From an archaeon (GTDB lineage Archaea > Thermoproteota > Nitrososphaeria > Nitrososphaerales > Gagatemarchaeaceae): 64,000 nt of DNA. Location: contig CADDZR010000003.1 of the NCBI GenBank assembly GCA_902812495.1, forward strand, positions 1 to 64,000. Reading direction: 5' to 3'. Shown one piece after another: positions 26,263 to 35,285 of the stretch (its first letter is position 1; each line of letters opens with the position of its first letter). Position numbers and translations under genes: made by a program. The notes under the pieces were generated by a model. The model searched no databases, had not been told where the DNA came from, and saw only the letters and a list, made by a program, of their open reading frames with translations.

Positions 26263-27419
26263 TTTCTGAAATAAACGTAAAAGATAGATATCCCAGCAAA
26301 GTAAAAGACAGACGCAAGGAGCCAAAGCGTATCAAAGCTAACTAAACCCAGGAGAATAGAGGCTAATATTGTGGAAGCGCTGTTAGGTATTCTCCATATT
26401 ATCGCGACTAAGGCACTTATAAAGCCTCTGCTCTCGGGACTAGCCAAACTCATCACTATCGTGTCCATGAGCGGGTTACTCATATTCATCAACATTGTTC
26501 TAACGATGTATACCAAGCTCGCGACATAGGGGTCTGAGATAAACGCAAGCGAGGCCATGAAGGTGAGCGAAGAAGCCATTGTGGCCGTTGCCGCATTAAC
26601 TATTCCCACCTTCTTTGCAAGAAAAGGGCTTAAACTAGCAGCAAAGCCTATTGTAATTCCACCAGCCGCAAGAACTGGCCCGCTGAAACTGTCTTGTAGT
26701 CCAAACTTTACTAGGAGCCACGTGGGTACAAAAGGAATTATTAGCCCAGCACCGAAGGCTATCAAACTGTTGGAAATTACAAGTTTTAGGACTAGGCCAG
26801 ATATTCTAGTTGCGCCTTTTTCTTGATTATAGCCCAATTCTTTGTAACCTCTTAGCACAAGAACAGTTGCCACGGTTGATACTGCACATGCTAGAACTAA
26901 TGCAAGGAGGCTTAGGTAGTGGATTCTCTCCACCGAAGAATTCAACACTGCCTCAAGATATGGAAATACAAATGGCAATGCCGAGCCAACAGAGTTAGCA
27001 ACATTCGAGACTACGAAAGTCAAAGAAAAGGCTTGAGCTCTGTCAGCAAGGTCCGTCCTGTCAGCAACTATTGCATTCCAAGTTGAAACCACAGCGGCTC
27101 CTGCAACACCAAAGAGCACTGCAGCAGCAAGGTATTGATACAGTTGCCTAGCAAAGAAGAAAATTATTCCAGCTAATACAGCAAGAGAATTCCCCGCAAT
27201 AAGTATTGTTCTCCTTCCTTTCTTGTCAGACAAGATACCAAGCGGTACCGCCGCGGTTATTGATGTGAGTCCCTCTATTCCAAGAAGCAGCCCAACACCC
27301 GAAACAGGAAAACCCCTGGATGGCAGGTATCCAGCTACAAATATGATTAGGTAAGAGCTGAGAAGGCTATTAGGTGCCATAAGATATGTTAAGAGTTTTA
27401 CGTCTCTTGGTACGGGCAA
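26250..27419 (-). CDS. MFS-family transporter
   Basis: The 389-aa product has about twelve hydrophobic helices and the cytoplasmic loop motif GILSDKKGRRTILIAGN at about 57-73 between helices 2 and 3, the signature of the major facilitator superfamily. Charged loops elsewhere are short. Substrate is not deducible. The gene is followed by aIF1A on the other strand. Confidence 0.85.
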   Translation of the reverse strand: MPVPRDVKLLTYLMAPNSLLSSYLIIFVAGYLPSRGFPVSGVGLLLGIEGLTSITAAVPLGILSDKKGRRTILIAGNSLAVLAGIIFFFARQLYQYLAAAVLFGVAGAAVVSTWNAIVADRTDLADRAQAFSLTFVVSNVANSVGSALPFVFPYLEAVLNSSVERIHYLSLLALVLACAVSTVATVLVLRGYKELGYNQEKGATRISGLVLKLVISNSLIAFGAGLIIPFVPTWLLVKFGLQDSFSGPVLAAGGITIGFAASLSPFLAKKVGIVNAATATMASSLTFMASLAFISDPYVASLVYIVRTMLMNMSNPLMDTIVMSLASPESRGFISALVAIIWRIPNSASTILASILLGLVSFDTLWLLASVFYFAGISIFYVYFRNQKF

Positions 27420-27607
27420 CTTTCTGGCTCAGATTCTACCATTTATAAACACATTTTAGAAAAAACTCTATTGACCTTTTAAAATGCTATTTTACTATGT
27501 GTTTTGGTTTGCAGCAGTTCTTTCCCCTTAGCTAGGAACCTATATTCCAAAAGTCTAAACAATGACCTGGGGAAAAATTCTTATATGAATTATAGGAGGG
27601 CTGCTCC

Positions 27608-28183
27608 ATGTCTATAGTTCTTTTCGAGCCAAGGGAGGTCAAGAAGATAAGGTCCCAGCTAGGCCTGACTCAAAATCAGTTAGCGAAAGAAGCAGGTGTA
27701 AGCCAGTCCCTGATAGCCAAGATAGAGGCTGGAAACATAGACCCGTCGTTCAGTACGATGGTCTCGATAACGAGGGCTTTGAGGACCAGGATGAATCTAA
27801 GAAGCAAGAAGGTAAGAGAAGTAATGTCAAGCCCTGTTGTATCTGTTCAGCCATACACAACATTGAAAAAATGCGTGGAGATTATGAAAGTAGAGGGAAT
27901 ATCTCAGCTTCCGGTCCTTTCAAACGGAAGGTCTGTTGGTTCAATAACAGAAACACAGGTTCTTTCGTTGATTGGTTCATCTCAGAACCCAGAGATACTT
28001 CTCGAAAGACCTGTTTCAGCTTGTATGCAAGGACCATTTCCCCAAGTTGGACCGGATACACCTGTAGAAGCTATAACACCTCTTCTTTCCTTCTTTCCCG
28101 CTGTTCTTGTTGTGTCCGAGGATAAGGTAGAGGGCATAGTTACAAAGATAGACATAATATCAGCTAGGATAGGTGTAGTTTAA
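27608..28183 (+). CDS. HTH (XRE) transcriptional regulator with CBS pair
   Basis: The 191-aa protein has an XRE-type helix-turn-helix at about 8-60 (RSQLGLTQNQLAKEAGVSQS) followed by two CBS modules (MSSPVVSVQPYTTLKKCVEI and the RPVSACMQGPFPQVGPDTPV block), which bind adenosyl nucleotides. This arrangement is common in archaeal regulators. TATATGAATT about 30 bases upstream of ATG and the leader AGGAGGG provide promoter and Shine-Dalgarno signals. Target genes unknown. Confidence 0.88.
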   Translation: MSIVLFEPREVKKIRSQLGLTQNQLAKEAGVSQSLIAKIEAGNIDPSFSTMVSITRALRTRMNLRSKKVREVMSSPVVSVQPYTTLKKCVEIMKVEGISQLPVLSNGRSVGSITETQVLSLIGSSQNPEILLERPVSACMQGPFPQVGPDTPVEAITPLLSFFPAVLVVSEDKVEGIVTKIDIISARIGVV

Positions 28184-28315
28184 TTTTGCAAAACAATTGG
28201 CACAAATTTATCTTTAACAAAATGGAAATGCTTTGTCCTATATTGATGGCTAAATTTGAGCATTCTCTGAAAAATCTTTCAATGGCCTTTGTTAGAACCG
28301 ATTAACAGCTTGAAC

Positions 28316-30361
28316 TCAAATCCTGATCCTCTTTAATGTGAGAGAGTTTGTTACTACAGATACTGAGCTAAATGCCATCGCAAGTGCAGCAAGTATTGGA
28401 TTAAGCAATCCGTAAGCAGCAACAGGAATTAGGGTAGCATTGTATGCGAATGCCCAGAAAAGATTTTGTTTTATTTTGCTCATCGTTGCTTTGCTTAGCT
28501 TTATTGCTCTTACAATATCCCTTAGATCGTCCTTAATCAATACAATGCCAGCAGTCTCAATAGCGACATCTGTTCCACTACCAATTGCAATTCCCAAGTC
28601 CGATTCTGCCAAGGCTGGTGCATCGTTTATCCCATCTCCTACCATTGCTACTATCTCACCTCTTTCCTTTAGCTTCCTGATTACCTCTGCTTTTTGGTTA
28701 GGTAGAACTTCCGCAATGACCTCATCTATTTGAAGCTTTGAAGCGACTGCTCTTGCTGTTCTCTCGTTATCACCAGTAAGCATTATTACCTTTAAACCCA
28801 TACTCTTCAATTCTTTGATTGCATCTTCTGCCTCTTGTTTCAGGGTATCAGCTACTCCTATGACACCTGCCAATACACCTTCTATGGCAACAAGGATTGC
28901 TGTCTTACCATCATTTTCTAATGCTGAAAGAACTCTTTCAGCAATGTTTGTTTCTATACCAAAAGCTTCAAGGAGTTTCCTGTTGCCAGCTACCACTACC
29001 ATGCTGTCAACATGTGCCTTTACACCCATGCCTGGCAGTGTCTCAAAATCCTTTGAGCTTGGAATCTCTATTTTTGTTTCTTCAGCCTTCCTTACAATTG
29101 CCTGGCCTATAGGATGCTCTGAGTTTCTTTCTACACTTGCAGCATATCCTATGATTTCCTCTTTGCTGAATTTGTTTAGTGCAATTACATCTGTAACAGA
29201 TGGAACTCCTCTTGTAAGTGTGCCTGTTTTATCAAGTACAACAGTAGTAATTTTATGAGCTCTTTCAAGGTTCTCTCCTCCTTTTATCAGCATTCCTTTT
29301 TCTGCCCCTTTTCCCACACCTACAACCACAGCAGCAGGCGTCGCTAAACCCAACGCACATGGGCATGCTACTATTAGAACTGCTATCAAGGCAGTAAAGC
29401 CATATACAAAGGGTTTCCCAACCGCTATCCAAAATATTAGTGAGAAAACAGCAATAGCTACAACTGTCGGTACAAAATAAGAAGAGACCTTGTCTGCAAG
29501 TCTTTCGACAGGTGCCTGAGCTGCTTGAGCTTCTTCAACTAGTTTTACTATTTGTGAAAGTGTTGTGTCGGCTCCAACCTTTGTTGCTTTTATTGTGAGT
29601 ACACCTGTTTTGTTTATGGTTGCTCCAATTACCTCATCATCCTTTTGTTTCTCTACAGGCATGCTTTCTCCTGTTATCATTTTTTCGTCTACGTAGCTAT
29701 GTCCATCTAGCACAATACCATCTGTAGGTATCTTCTCTCCTGGTCTAACAATTATTATATCACCCACAATTACTTTCTCTACTGGAACCTCGATTTCTTT
29801 CCCATCTCTAAGTACTCTTGCTGTTGCAGGTTGCAGGTCAAGTAGTTTCCTTACAGCATCTGATGCTCTTCTTTTTACAGCATGTTCAAGTACTTTACCA
29901 AAAAGTATCAGGGCTATTATAAGAGAAGAAGCCTCAAAGTATGTTCCATCTGGTAATAATCCTGGAGCAAAAGTAACAACAGAACTGTAAGACCAGGCTG
30001 CTGTTGTGCCTATAGCTATCAATGTGTCCATGTTTGCAATTTTTTCTTTTATTGCATGGTAAGCGCCCTTGTAGAATCTCCATCCAGCTATAAACTGAAC
30101 AGGAGTTGAGAGAGAAAAAAGTACATAGTTAGTGGGAATTGGTAGAGTAAAAACATTAAACCAGGTTAGTATTAGCGTTGGTATGCCTAGAGCAAAACTA
30201 AGGAATGTCACTTTCTTCAAACTTTTAAATTCTCTCTCCGGATAAAGAAATGTGTTCAAGCATGTTTCACTGCAAAAGTAATATTCCCTACCCCTTACTT
30301 TAGCCCGAAGTGAATTTTTCCCTTCTTCTACAAACATCCCACAAACAGGGTCTTTTGCTAT
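28316..30361 (-). CDS. copA: Copper-type P1B ATPase with N-terminal YHS domain
   Basis: The enzyme exports Cu(I) (or a related soft metal) using ATP. It shows the intramembrane [12 protein letters not shown], the phosphorylation site DKTGTLT, the SEHP motif, GDGINDAP and six to eight membrane helices. The N-terminal metal-binding part is a YHS/TRASH module with DPVCGM and FCSETC rather than a CxxC HMA domain. The first ATG (30337) would cut the module after DPVCG; upstream in frame is GCA AAA preceded by ATA (30359-30361) and GGTGAAAGGAG. Comparison with the YHS protein at 31133, which starts MAKDPVCGM, suggests translation begins at that ATA. Confidence 0.9.
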   Translation of the reverse strand: MAKDPVCGMFVEEGKNSLRAKVRGREYYFCSETCLNTFLYPEREFKSLKKVTFLSFALGIPTLILTWFNVFTLPIPTNYVLFSLSTPVQFIAGWRFYKGAYHAIKEKIANMDTLIAIGTTAAWSYSSVVTFAPGLLPDGTYFEASSLIIALILFGKVLEHAVKRRASDAVRKLLDLQPATARVLRDGKEIEVPVEKVIVGDIIIVRPGEKIPTDGIVLDGHSYVDEKMITGESMPVEKQKDDEVIGATINKTGVLTIKATKVGADTTLSQIVKLVEEAQAAQAPVERLADKVSSYFVPTVVAIAVFSLIFWIAVGKPFVYGFTALIAVLIVACPCALGLATPAAVVVGVGKGAEKGMLIKGGENLERAHKITTVVLDKTGTLTRGVPSVTDVIALNKFSKEEIIGYAASVERNSEHPIGQAIVRKAEETKIEIPSSKDFETLPGMGVKAHVDSMVVVAGNRKLLEAFGIETNIAERVLSALENDGKTAILVAIEGVLAGVIGVADTLKQEAEDAIKELKSMGLKVIMLTGDNERTARAVASKLQIDEVIAEVLPNQKAEVIRKLKERGEIVAMVGDGINDAPALAESDLGIAIGSGTDVAIETAGIVLIKDDLRDIVRAIKLSKATMSKIKQNLFWAFAYNATLIPVAAYGLLNPILAALAMAFSSVSVVTNSLTLKRIRI

Positions 30362-30411
30362 CTCCTTTCACCTTTGAATAATGAGAGAACTCGTTTATTT
30401 AACCAATATCC

Positions 30412-30425
30412 TTTACATTTGTAAA
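30412..30425. promoter_or_regulatory. Palindromic operator upstream of copA
   Basis: The sequence TTTACATTTGTAAA is a 14-base inverted repeat (TTTAC-N4-GTAAA) overlapping the stop of the copT-like gene. It lies just upstream of a TATA-like TTAAATAAAC (minus strand, about 30393-30402) that would drive copA. A near-identical copy sits in the copT/YHS divergent promoter at 31080-31093, differing at one base when read on the other strand. Confidence 0.55.
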
Positions 30426-31048
30426 GCTTTTTTCTGCAAGAAACCTAGTTTCTCAAGCCTTGCTTTATTTTTCTCTATATAAGAGCTCCTGCACGTCCTG
30501 CAACAAAATAAGTATTTCAAAGCACCAACCTTTATACTGTATGGCTTTTCTGAAGTTATCTTCCCACCACAAAAGTCACACTCTGCATCAATCAGCAGGT
30601 TACTTCCCACGTTGAAAGGCTGTTCATCCTTTACAGTCTTGAGTACTAATATATTACCAATTATTTCAAGACCAGATTTTGCTATTTTGCTGGAAATAAA
30701 AATGTCTAACTCACTCATACTCTTGAATGAGACCTTTAGTAAAACATTCCTTTCTGCAGTTAGGTAGATACCGCAAACCTCTTTCATCTTTTTAAGCTTC
30801 TTTAACCAGCTGTCAAAGATAACCTGAGGTATCTTCAAACTGATTAAAGCTACCACACCTTGTTCAAGTTTCTCTGTGTTAAATAGTGGGACAAATCTCT
30901 GTATTAAACCAACCTTAATAAGTTTTGAGAGATGATTTGAGACAGTAGGTGTTGTTAAGTTTGTTAGGCTTGCAATCTTCCTGAGAGAAGCCCTTCCATC
31001 TTCTGATAGAATGTTTAGTATTTTTAAGTCAGTATTGTCAAGTTTCAA
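30413..31048 (-). CDS. copT: CopT-like metal-responsive regulator (Lrp HTH + TRASH)
   Basis: The 211-aa protein has an Lrp/AsnC-type helix-turn-helix at about 5-52 (LDNTDLKILNILSEDGRASL), a middle domain, and a C-terminal TRASH motif CDFCGG (about 160) followed by FCCRTC near 183, as in the Sulfolobus copper regulator CopT/CopR. The TRASH cysteines sense the metal. It is encoded between copA and the YHS miniprotein; the palindromes at both promoters are the likely binding sites. Family and role are well supported; the metal is inferred. Confidence 0.88.
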   Translation of the reverse strand: MKLDNTDLKILNILSEDGRASLRKIASLTNLTTPTVSNHLSKLIKVGLIQRFVPLFNTEKLEQGVVALISLKIPQVIFDSWLKKLKKMKEVCGIYLTAERNVLLKVSFKSMSELDIFISSKIAKSGLEIIGNILVLKTVKDEQPFNVGSNLLIDAECDFCGGKITSEKPYSIKVGALKYLFCCRTCRSSYIEKNKARLEKLGFLQKKALQM

Positions 31049-31058
31049 TATTTTTTTT

Positions 31059-31124
31059 GGATGTATTCACATTAAAAAATTTACGAATGTAAATACACAG
31101 TCTTATAAATCAGTAAATACATCC
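31059..31124. promoter_or_regulatory. Divergent copT/YHS promoter with repeated operator sites
   Basis: The 84-bp spacer holds TTTACGAATGTAAA at 31080-31093 (TTTAC-N4-GTAAA). A GTRAATACA half-site occurs three times: on the minus strand at 31059-31070 and on the plus strand from 31089 and from 31113. The outer two form an inverted repeat matching 11 of 12 bases (31059-31070 with 31113-31124). TTATAAAT at 31103-31110 is a TATA box about 27 bases before the YHS ATG, implying a leaderless transcript that starts within or next to the operators. Confidence 0.6.
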
Positions 31125-31132
31125 TGTCAATT

Positions 31133-31276
31133 ATGGCCAAAGACCCAGTTTGTGGAATGAATGTTGATGAGAAAAAGACAAACTTAAAGGCAGAGTTTGA
31201 AGGAAAGACATATTACTTCTGTTCGGCTTCATGCAAGAAAAGCTTTGAAGCAAATCCCAAAAAGTATGTAAAGTAA
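31133..31276 (+). CDS. YHS-domain miniprotein, probable copper chaperone, 47 aa
   Basis: The whole 47-aa product is one YHS module: [12 protein letters not shown], then a loop and YYFCSASCKKSFE, with C7 and the pair C30/C34. It resembles the CopM-type chaperone encoded next to copT and copA in Sulfolobales. ATG at 31133 follows a TATA box by about 27 bases, so the message is likely leaderless. It is divergent from the regulator and shares its operators. Confidence 0.85.
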   Translation: MAKDPVCGMNVDEKKTNLKAEFEGKTYYFCSASCKKSFEANPKKYVK

Positions 31277-31497
31277 AGAATAAGATCTACTCAACCTTTT
31301 GTACAATATCTGTTAGTTGTTCAATATCAAGTAACGGAAGACTCTTTGTCAATCGCGTTGCAATCCAAAAAGTTTGAGACGCTAGGCTTTTCTTCCTTTA
31401 TAAATTCCAGCAGATGAAACCATACCTTTTAGAAGTGGGAGGATGTCATACATTCATTAAAACAGAATTTCACCGCCTTAGCTAGGACTGGTTTTGG

Positions 31498-31627
31498 TGG
31501 GGACGGTGGGACTTGAACCCACGGTCTACAGGTCTCTTGCGCTCCAATGTTCAATCATCCACTTCTGTGTCATCATCTTTTCTTTGACACTGGAGCCTGT
31601 CGCCCTGCCTTGCTAGGCTACGTCCCC
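31498..31627 (-). tRNA. tRNA-Trp (CCA) with a 56-nt intron
   Basis: On the minus strand the acceptor GGGGACG pairs with CGTCCCC, the D stem is GCCT/GGGC and the T arm GTGGG-TTCAAGT-CCCAC. Joining exon 31590-31627 to exon 31498-31533 gives the anticodon arm ACAGG-CTCCAGA-CCTGT, anticodon CCA, with the intron (31534-31589) at the standard 37/38 site. The intron end GGAGC can pair with the anticodon region GCTCC and GTGTC pairs with GACAC inside, but the 3' bulge is larger than a textbook BHB, so the splice sites may be off by a few bases. The bases after A73 read CCA, so CCA may be encoded. Confidence 0.85.
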
Positions 31628-32007
31628 CTCTTTTCACATCTTAGCCGATTCTTATTTCTCTTTCTTAAGATTAGTGGATTACCAAAGTAAATCTTTCTTC
31701 CTGCTATAAGCACATCAAACTATAGAAGGAATTGTTTGCTTTAGTTCCGTCGTGCAAGAGTTAAAGCACATGCAGATTTGAGACAGAGAAATCTTGCATC
31801 CTAAAATTTTAGGATGCGGAGTTAAGAAGTTTACACCAAACCATCGCTAGGCAAACAAGCTTTTTTGCAAAGGGAAAAGTGAGGTTGATTCATTTCAAAG
31901 CCAATGGAGGTTAAATTTCTCCTAAACAAGGTCTATGATCATTATAGGTTTTCATTCTTAAAAGCAGGCTGTCTATATTTTTAAGCTACGTAAATGGAAG
32001 ACTTTCT
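31628..32007. other. Intergenic, no gene seen
   Basis: This A+T-rich 380-base spacer between tRNA-Trp and the phosphodiesterase contains no convincing ORF on either strand. Apart from the perfect palindrome listed separately, I see only scattered AT tracts and a possible TATA-like TATATTTTTAAGC about 25-35 bases before the ATG at 32008. Confidence 0.5.
31796..31817. repeat. Perfect 22-base palindrome
   Basis: GCATCCTAAAA followed by its exact reverse complement, with no spacer. It could be an operator for a dimeric protein or a remnant hairpin; there is no T-run after it, so it is not a typical terminator. Confidence 0.6.
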
Positions 32008-33300
32008 ATGAAGTATGATTCAGAGCTCTATGCAGAGATCTCAGATGAGTTCAGCTGGTTTGACGAAGGGAATAACTTCCTAATACCTGATTATAAAAAA
32101 AGATGTTTGAGCAACATACCTTGGTTCTTGCTTGAAACACTAACTGCTAAGAGACAAGTAAGAACCTTACCAGAAGAACTTTTCTCTGGCATAGAGAAAG
32201 AGAGGTTCGAGAAGGTAATTTTAATACTGATAGATGGCTTTGGTTTTTACCAGCTTTTAGAACATAAAGAAGGACTGTTCAAAAGAATAAGTAAGCTTGC
32301 ATGTATAAATCCGATTACCACTGTATTCCCTTCGACAACTGCAGCAGCCTTAACATCATTATCAACTGGCTTAACACCTCAAGAGCATGGGCTCATAGAA
32401 TGGTACATCTATTTAGAGGAAGCTAAAGAGATAATTGCAAGTCTTCTATTCTCTCCTTTGGGTAGCAGGGGTAGAGACCTGCTTGCAGATAAATTTAGCC
32501 CGAGGATTCTATTTGACGGCAGAACCTTCTATTCAGATTTAGCAAAATCTGATGTAAAGAGTTTTGTTTTTCTTGGAAGGAATATCGCAAGGTCATCATA
32601 TTCTAAAGTTGCATACAGAGGAAGCGAATTGGTTCCCTACACCTCTTCGTCAGATATGTTTGTGAATCTAAGAAGGGTCCTTGGGCAAGTAGCTGAAAAA
32701 TCATACTATCAGGTGTACTGGAGCACAGTAGATACAATGGAACACACATATGGTCCCAGTTTCGAAGGGTCTAAGCTTGAATTAGAACTCTTCATGCATT
32801 CTTTTTTTGACGGATTTATAGACAGGCTAGATAAAAAGCAAGCTAGGAACACACTTCTCATAATTACATCAGACCACGGACAGATTGACATAGAACCTGA
32901 AAAAACAATATATCTTAACAGACTCAGAAAGCTACAAGAAAAATTCAGAAAGAACCCTGACGGAAAGCTAATAGAGCCTACGGGAAGTGCAAGAGATGTC
33001 TTTTTACACGTTGAGGATGTAGATTCTACTATCGCTTACCTTCAAAAGAAATTTAATGGGAAAGCACTTGTCGTTGACACATCTGATGCAGTGATGAAAG
33101 GGCTTTTCGGAATAGGTAAAAAGAGTGATAAATTTATGAAAAGACTTGGTCAAATACTTCTACTCCCCTATTCAAATAACACGGTATGGTACAAGTTTGC
33201 TAACCTTGGAAAGCTAGACCTGAGAGGGCATCATGGATCTCTAACACCAAAGGAGTTAATTGTTCCTTTTATTGCGGTTGAGTTGGAGAAACTTATTTAG
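32008..33300 (+). CDS. Alkaline phosphatase superfamily phosphodiesterase
   Basis: The 430-aa product fits the type I phosphodiesterase/nucleotide pyrophosphatase family. LILIDGFGF near 71-79 carries the first metal Asp, TTVFPSTTAAALTSLSTG at about 103-120 contains the catalytic threonine region, and TSDHGQID near 287 and the C-terminal GHHGSLTPKE supply the remaining metal Asp/His ligands. No signal peptide is present, so it is cytoplasmic. Substrate unknown. Confidence 0.85.
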   Translation: MKYDSELYAEISDEFSWFDEGNNFLIPDYKKRCLSNIPWFLLETLTAKRQVRTLPEELFSGIEKERFEKVILILIDGFGFYQLLEHKEGLFKRISKLACINPITTVFPSTTAAALTSLSTGLTPQEHGLIEWYIYLEEAKEIIASLLFSPLGSRGRDLLADKFSPRILFDGRTFYSDLAKSDVKSFVFLGRNIARSSYSKVAYRGSELVPYTSSSDMFVNLRRVLGQVAEKSYYQVYWSTVDTMEHTYGPSFEGSKLELELFMHSFFDGFIDRLDKKQARNTLLIITSDHGQIDIEPEKTIYLNRLRKLQEKFRKNPDGKLIEPTGSARDVFLHVEDVDSTIAYLQKKFNGKALVVDTSDAVMKGLFGIGKKSDKFMKRLGQILLLPYSNNTVWYKFANLGKLDLRGHHGSLTPKELIVPFIAVELEKLI

Positions 33301-33457
33301 CATCAAGTTGACAAAAGCAAAGTTTGTTGTCCTTTTTGCAAATTCTATGTTAATGATTATTATCCTCCATCTAAAGGATGATGGTTGGGCTTATTAATTA
33401 GTTAGCCCTTGTCAGCTCCATAAAAGTTTTAACGAGCTTAGAAGGGCTTACAAATAG

Positions 33458-34297
33458 ATGAACAAACAAATCAAGATAGCGCTGTTACAGATGGAGATAG
33501 GTAAAAAGAATCAAAACCTTAGCAAAGCAATATCTATGATTGAGGAAGCTGCATCAAAAGGTGCTGAAATAGCGTGCCTTCCGGAGTTATTTCTCTATCG
33601 CTATTTTCCACAGTATAAAAAAGCAGATGAGGAACCTGAACCAGTCCCAGGTGAAACAACAAGAATAATCTCAGAGGTTGCAAAGAGATTATCAATATTT
33701 GTAATTGCAGGCTCAATTTATGAGAAGTCTGAAGAAGGGTTATTCAATACATCTGTCTTAATAGATAAAGAGGGAAGGATAATAGGGAAATACAGAAAAG
33801 TCCATCTACCTCAGGACGAGTGTTTCTATGAGCAGAGCTACTTCAAGAGTGGTAACGACTATGTTTTATGCAAAATGAAAGGTATTGGAGTTGGTGTTTT
33901 GATATGCTTCGACCAATGGTATCCAGAACCTGCAAGGATACTCAAGCTGAGAGGTGCAGAAATAATATTCTATCCTTCTGCTATAGGAACTGTTGAAGGA
34001 ATAGAGCAAACAGAGGGGTCTTGGAAAGAAGCTTGGGAGGCTGTACAGAGGGGTCATGCAATAGCAAACAGCGTAATTGTTGCAGCTGTTAATAGAACGG
34101 GACAGGAAGGTAGAATGCACTTTTGGGGTGGTTCATTTGTTTACGACCAGTTTGGTAAAAAGATCGGTTCTGCAGGCGAGAATGAACATGTTCTGATTGT
34201 TTCATGTAACACAGAACTATCTGAACAGATTGAAGGAGGATGGGGTTTCATGAGGAACAGAAAACCCTCAACCTACAGAGAAATTTCGGAGTCCTAA
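33458..34297 (+). CDS. aguB: N-carbamoylputrescine amidohydrolase-type nitrilase
   Basis: Nitrilase-superfamily hydrolase (279 aa) with catalytic triad E43 (LPELFLYRYF), K114 (KYRKVHLPQD) and C150 (LICFDQWYPEPAR). The residues following the cysteine match N-carbamoylputrescine amidases, which release putrescine, CO2 and ammonia. The next gene, one base downstream, is agmatine deiminase, so together they convert agmatine to putrescine. That adjacency makes the assignment strong. Confidence 0.92.
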   Translation: MNKQIKIALLQMEIGKKNQNLSKAISMIEEAASKGAEIACLPELFLYRYFPQYKKADEEPEPVPGETTRIISEVAKRLSIFVIAGSIYEKSEEGLFNTSVLIDKEGRIIGKYRKVHLPQDECFYEQSYFKSGNDYVLCKMKGIGVGVLICFDQWYPEPARILKLRGAEIIFYPSAIGTVEGIEQTEGSWKEAWEAVQRGHAIANSVIVAAVNRTGQEGRMHFWGGSFVYDQFGKKIGSAGENEHVLIVSCNTELSEQIEGGWGFMRNRKPSTYREISES

Positions 34298-34298
34298 A

Positions 34299-35285
34299 AT
34301 GATAATGCCGGGAGAGTTTGAGCCACATGAAGCTACTTGGCTTGTATGGCCAAGAAACAGGTTAACGTTTGGCGAAGGAATTGAAAAAGTTCAAGAAACA
34401 TATTTGCAGCTAATCAAGGAGATATCGAAATCAGAAAGAGTTGAACTTCTAGTAAATGACAATGAGGAGATAGATAGGATAAAATCGATGACAGGAAGAG
34501 GAAGGGTTAACTTCAATATTATAAAGTCGTGCGATGTCTGGGTCAGGGATTACGGACCAATATTTGTCCTTTCTAAGAAGGAGGTTTTAGCTGTTAAATG
34601 GAAGTTCAATGCATGGGGAGCTAAATACACAGACCTTCTTGACGACGATAGGACCGGACTCGAGATAGCGAAGAAGTCTGGAAAAAGGATAATCAGACCA
34701 AACCTCGTGTTAGAGGGTGGTGCAATTGACGTTAATGGGAAGGGGATATGCCTTTCAACAAAAAGCTGCCTCCTTGACAGAAAGAGAAACCCGGCAATTA
34801 ATGAAGCAAAACTTCTCCGCTATCTAAGACGTTACCTAGGGATAAGAAAGGTAATCTGGCTTGAAAGCAAAATAGCCGGGGATGATACAGATGGGCATGT
34901 GGATAACGTTGCCAGATTCGTTAACACTAATACGGTTGTCACAATCCATAGCAAGGAAAGGGGCTGGGACTTCGCAAAGAGGAATCTCGAGAAACTGAGG
35001 AAATTTAAGATAGGGGAAGAAGGAAGGCTTGATGTTTACACCCTACCAGTCCCTGATGAAAGGCCATCGTTACCTTTAAGTTACGCAAACTTTTATTTTA
35101 CAAATAAACAAATCATAATGCCTGTCTTTGGAAAGAAAAACGATGATACTGCTCTTTCTTTGCTCGAGTCAGTTACTGGAAGAAAAGTAATACCCATTGA
35201 GTGCAGTTATCTTCTCAACGGCTTTGGGGGTATACATTGCATAACACAGCAACAGCCATGTTTTGTTAACAAGGAACATACTTAG
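34299..35285 (+). CDS. aguA: Agmatine deiminase
   Basis: The 328-aa PAD-family enzyme hydrolyses agmatine to N-carbamoylputrescine. Visible catalytic elements are VWVRDYGP (D84), LEGGAIDV (E139), GDDTDGHVDN (H200) and the nucleophile C314 in GGIHCITQQQP. Start ATG is one base after aguB, giving an aguB-aguA operon. It converges with the arginine-deiminase-like gene with a 4-base overlap. Confidence 0.95.
   Translation: MIMPGEFEPHEATWLVWPRNRLTFGEGIEKVQETYLQLIKEISKSERVELLVNDNEEIDRIKSMTGRGRVNFNIIKSCDVWVRDYGPIFVLSKKEVLAVKWKFNAWGAKYTDLLDDDRTGLEIAKKSGKRIIRPNLVLEGGAIDVNGKGICLSTKSCLLDRKRNPAINEAKLLRYLRRYLGIRKVIWLESKIAGDDTDGHVDNVARFVNTNTVVTIHSKERGWDFAKRNLEKLRKFKIGEEGRLDVYTLPVPDERPSLPLSYANFYFTNKQIIMPVFGKKNDDTALSLLESVTGRKVIPIECSYLLNGFGGIHCITQQQPCFVNKEHT

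Noticed and set aside
31277-31497. Possible C/D box RNA near AGATGAAA
   Set aside because: No full RTGATGA/CTGA pair in the right order.
33301-33457. Hairpin GGGCT/AGCCC in the spacer before aguB
   Set aside because: Five-base stem with a 12-base loop and no T-run; too weak to call a terminator or RNA.
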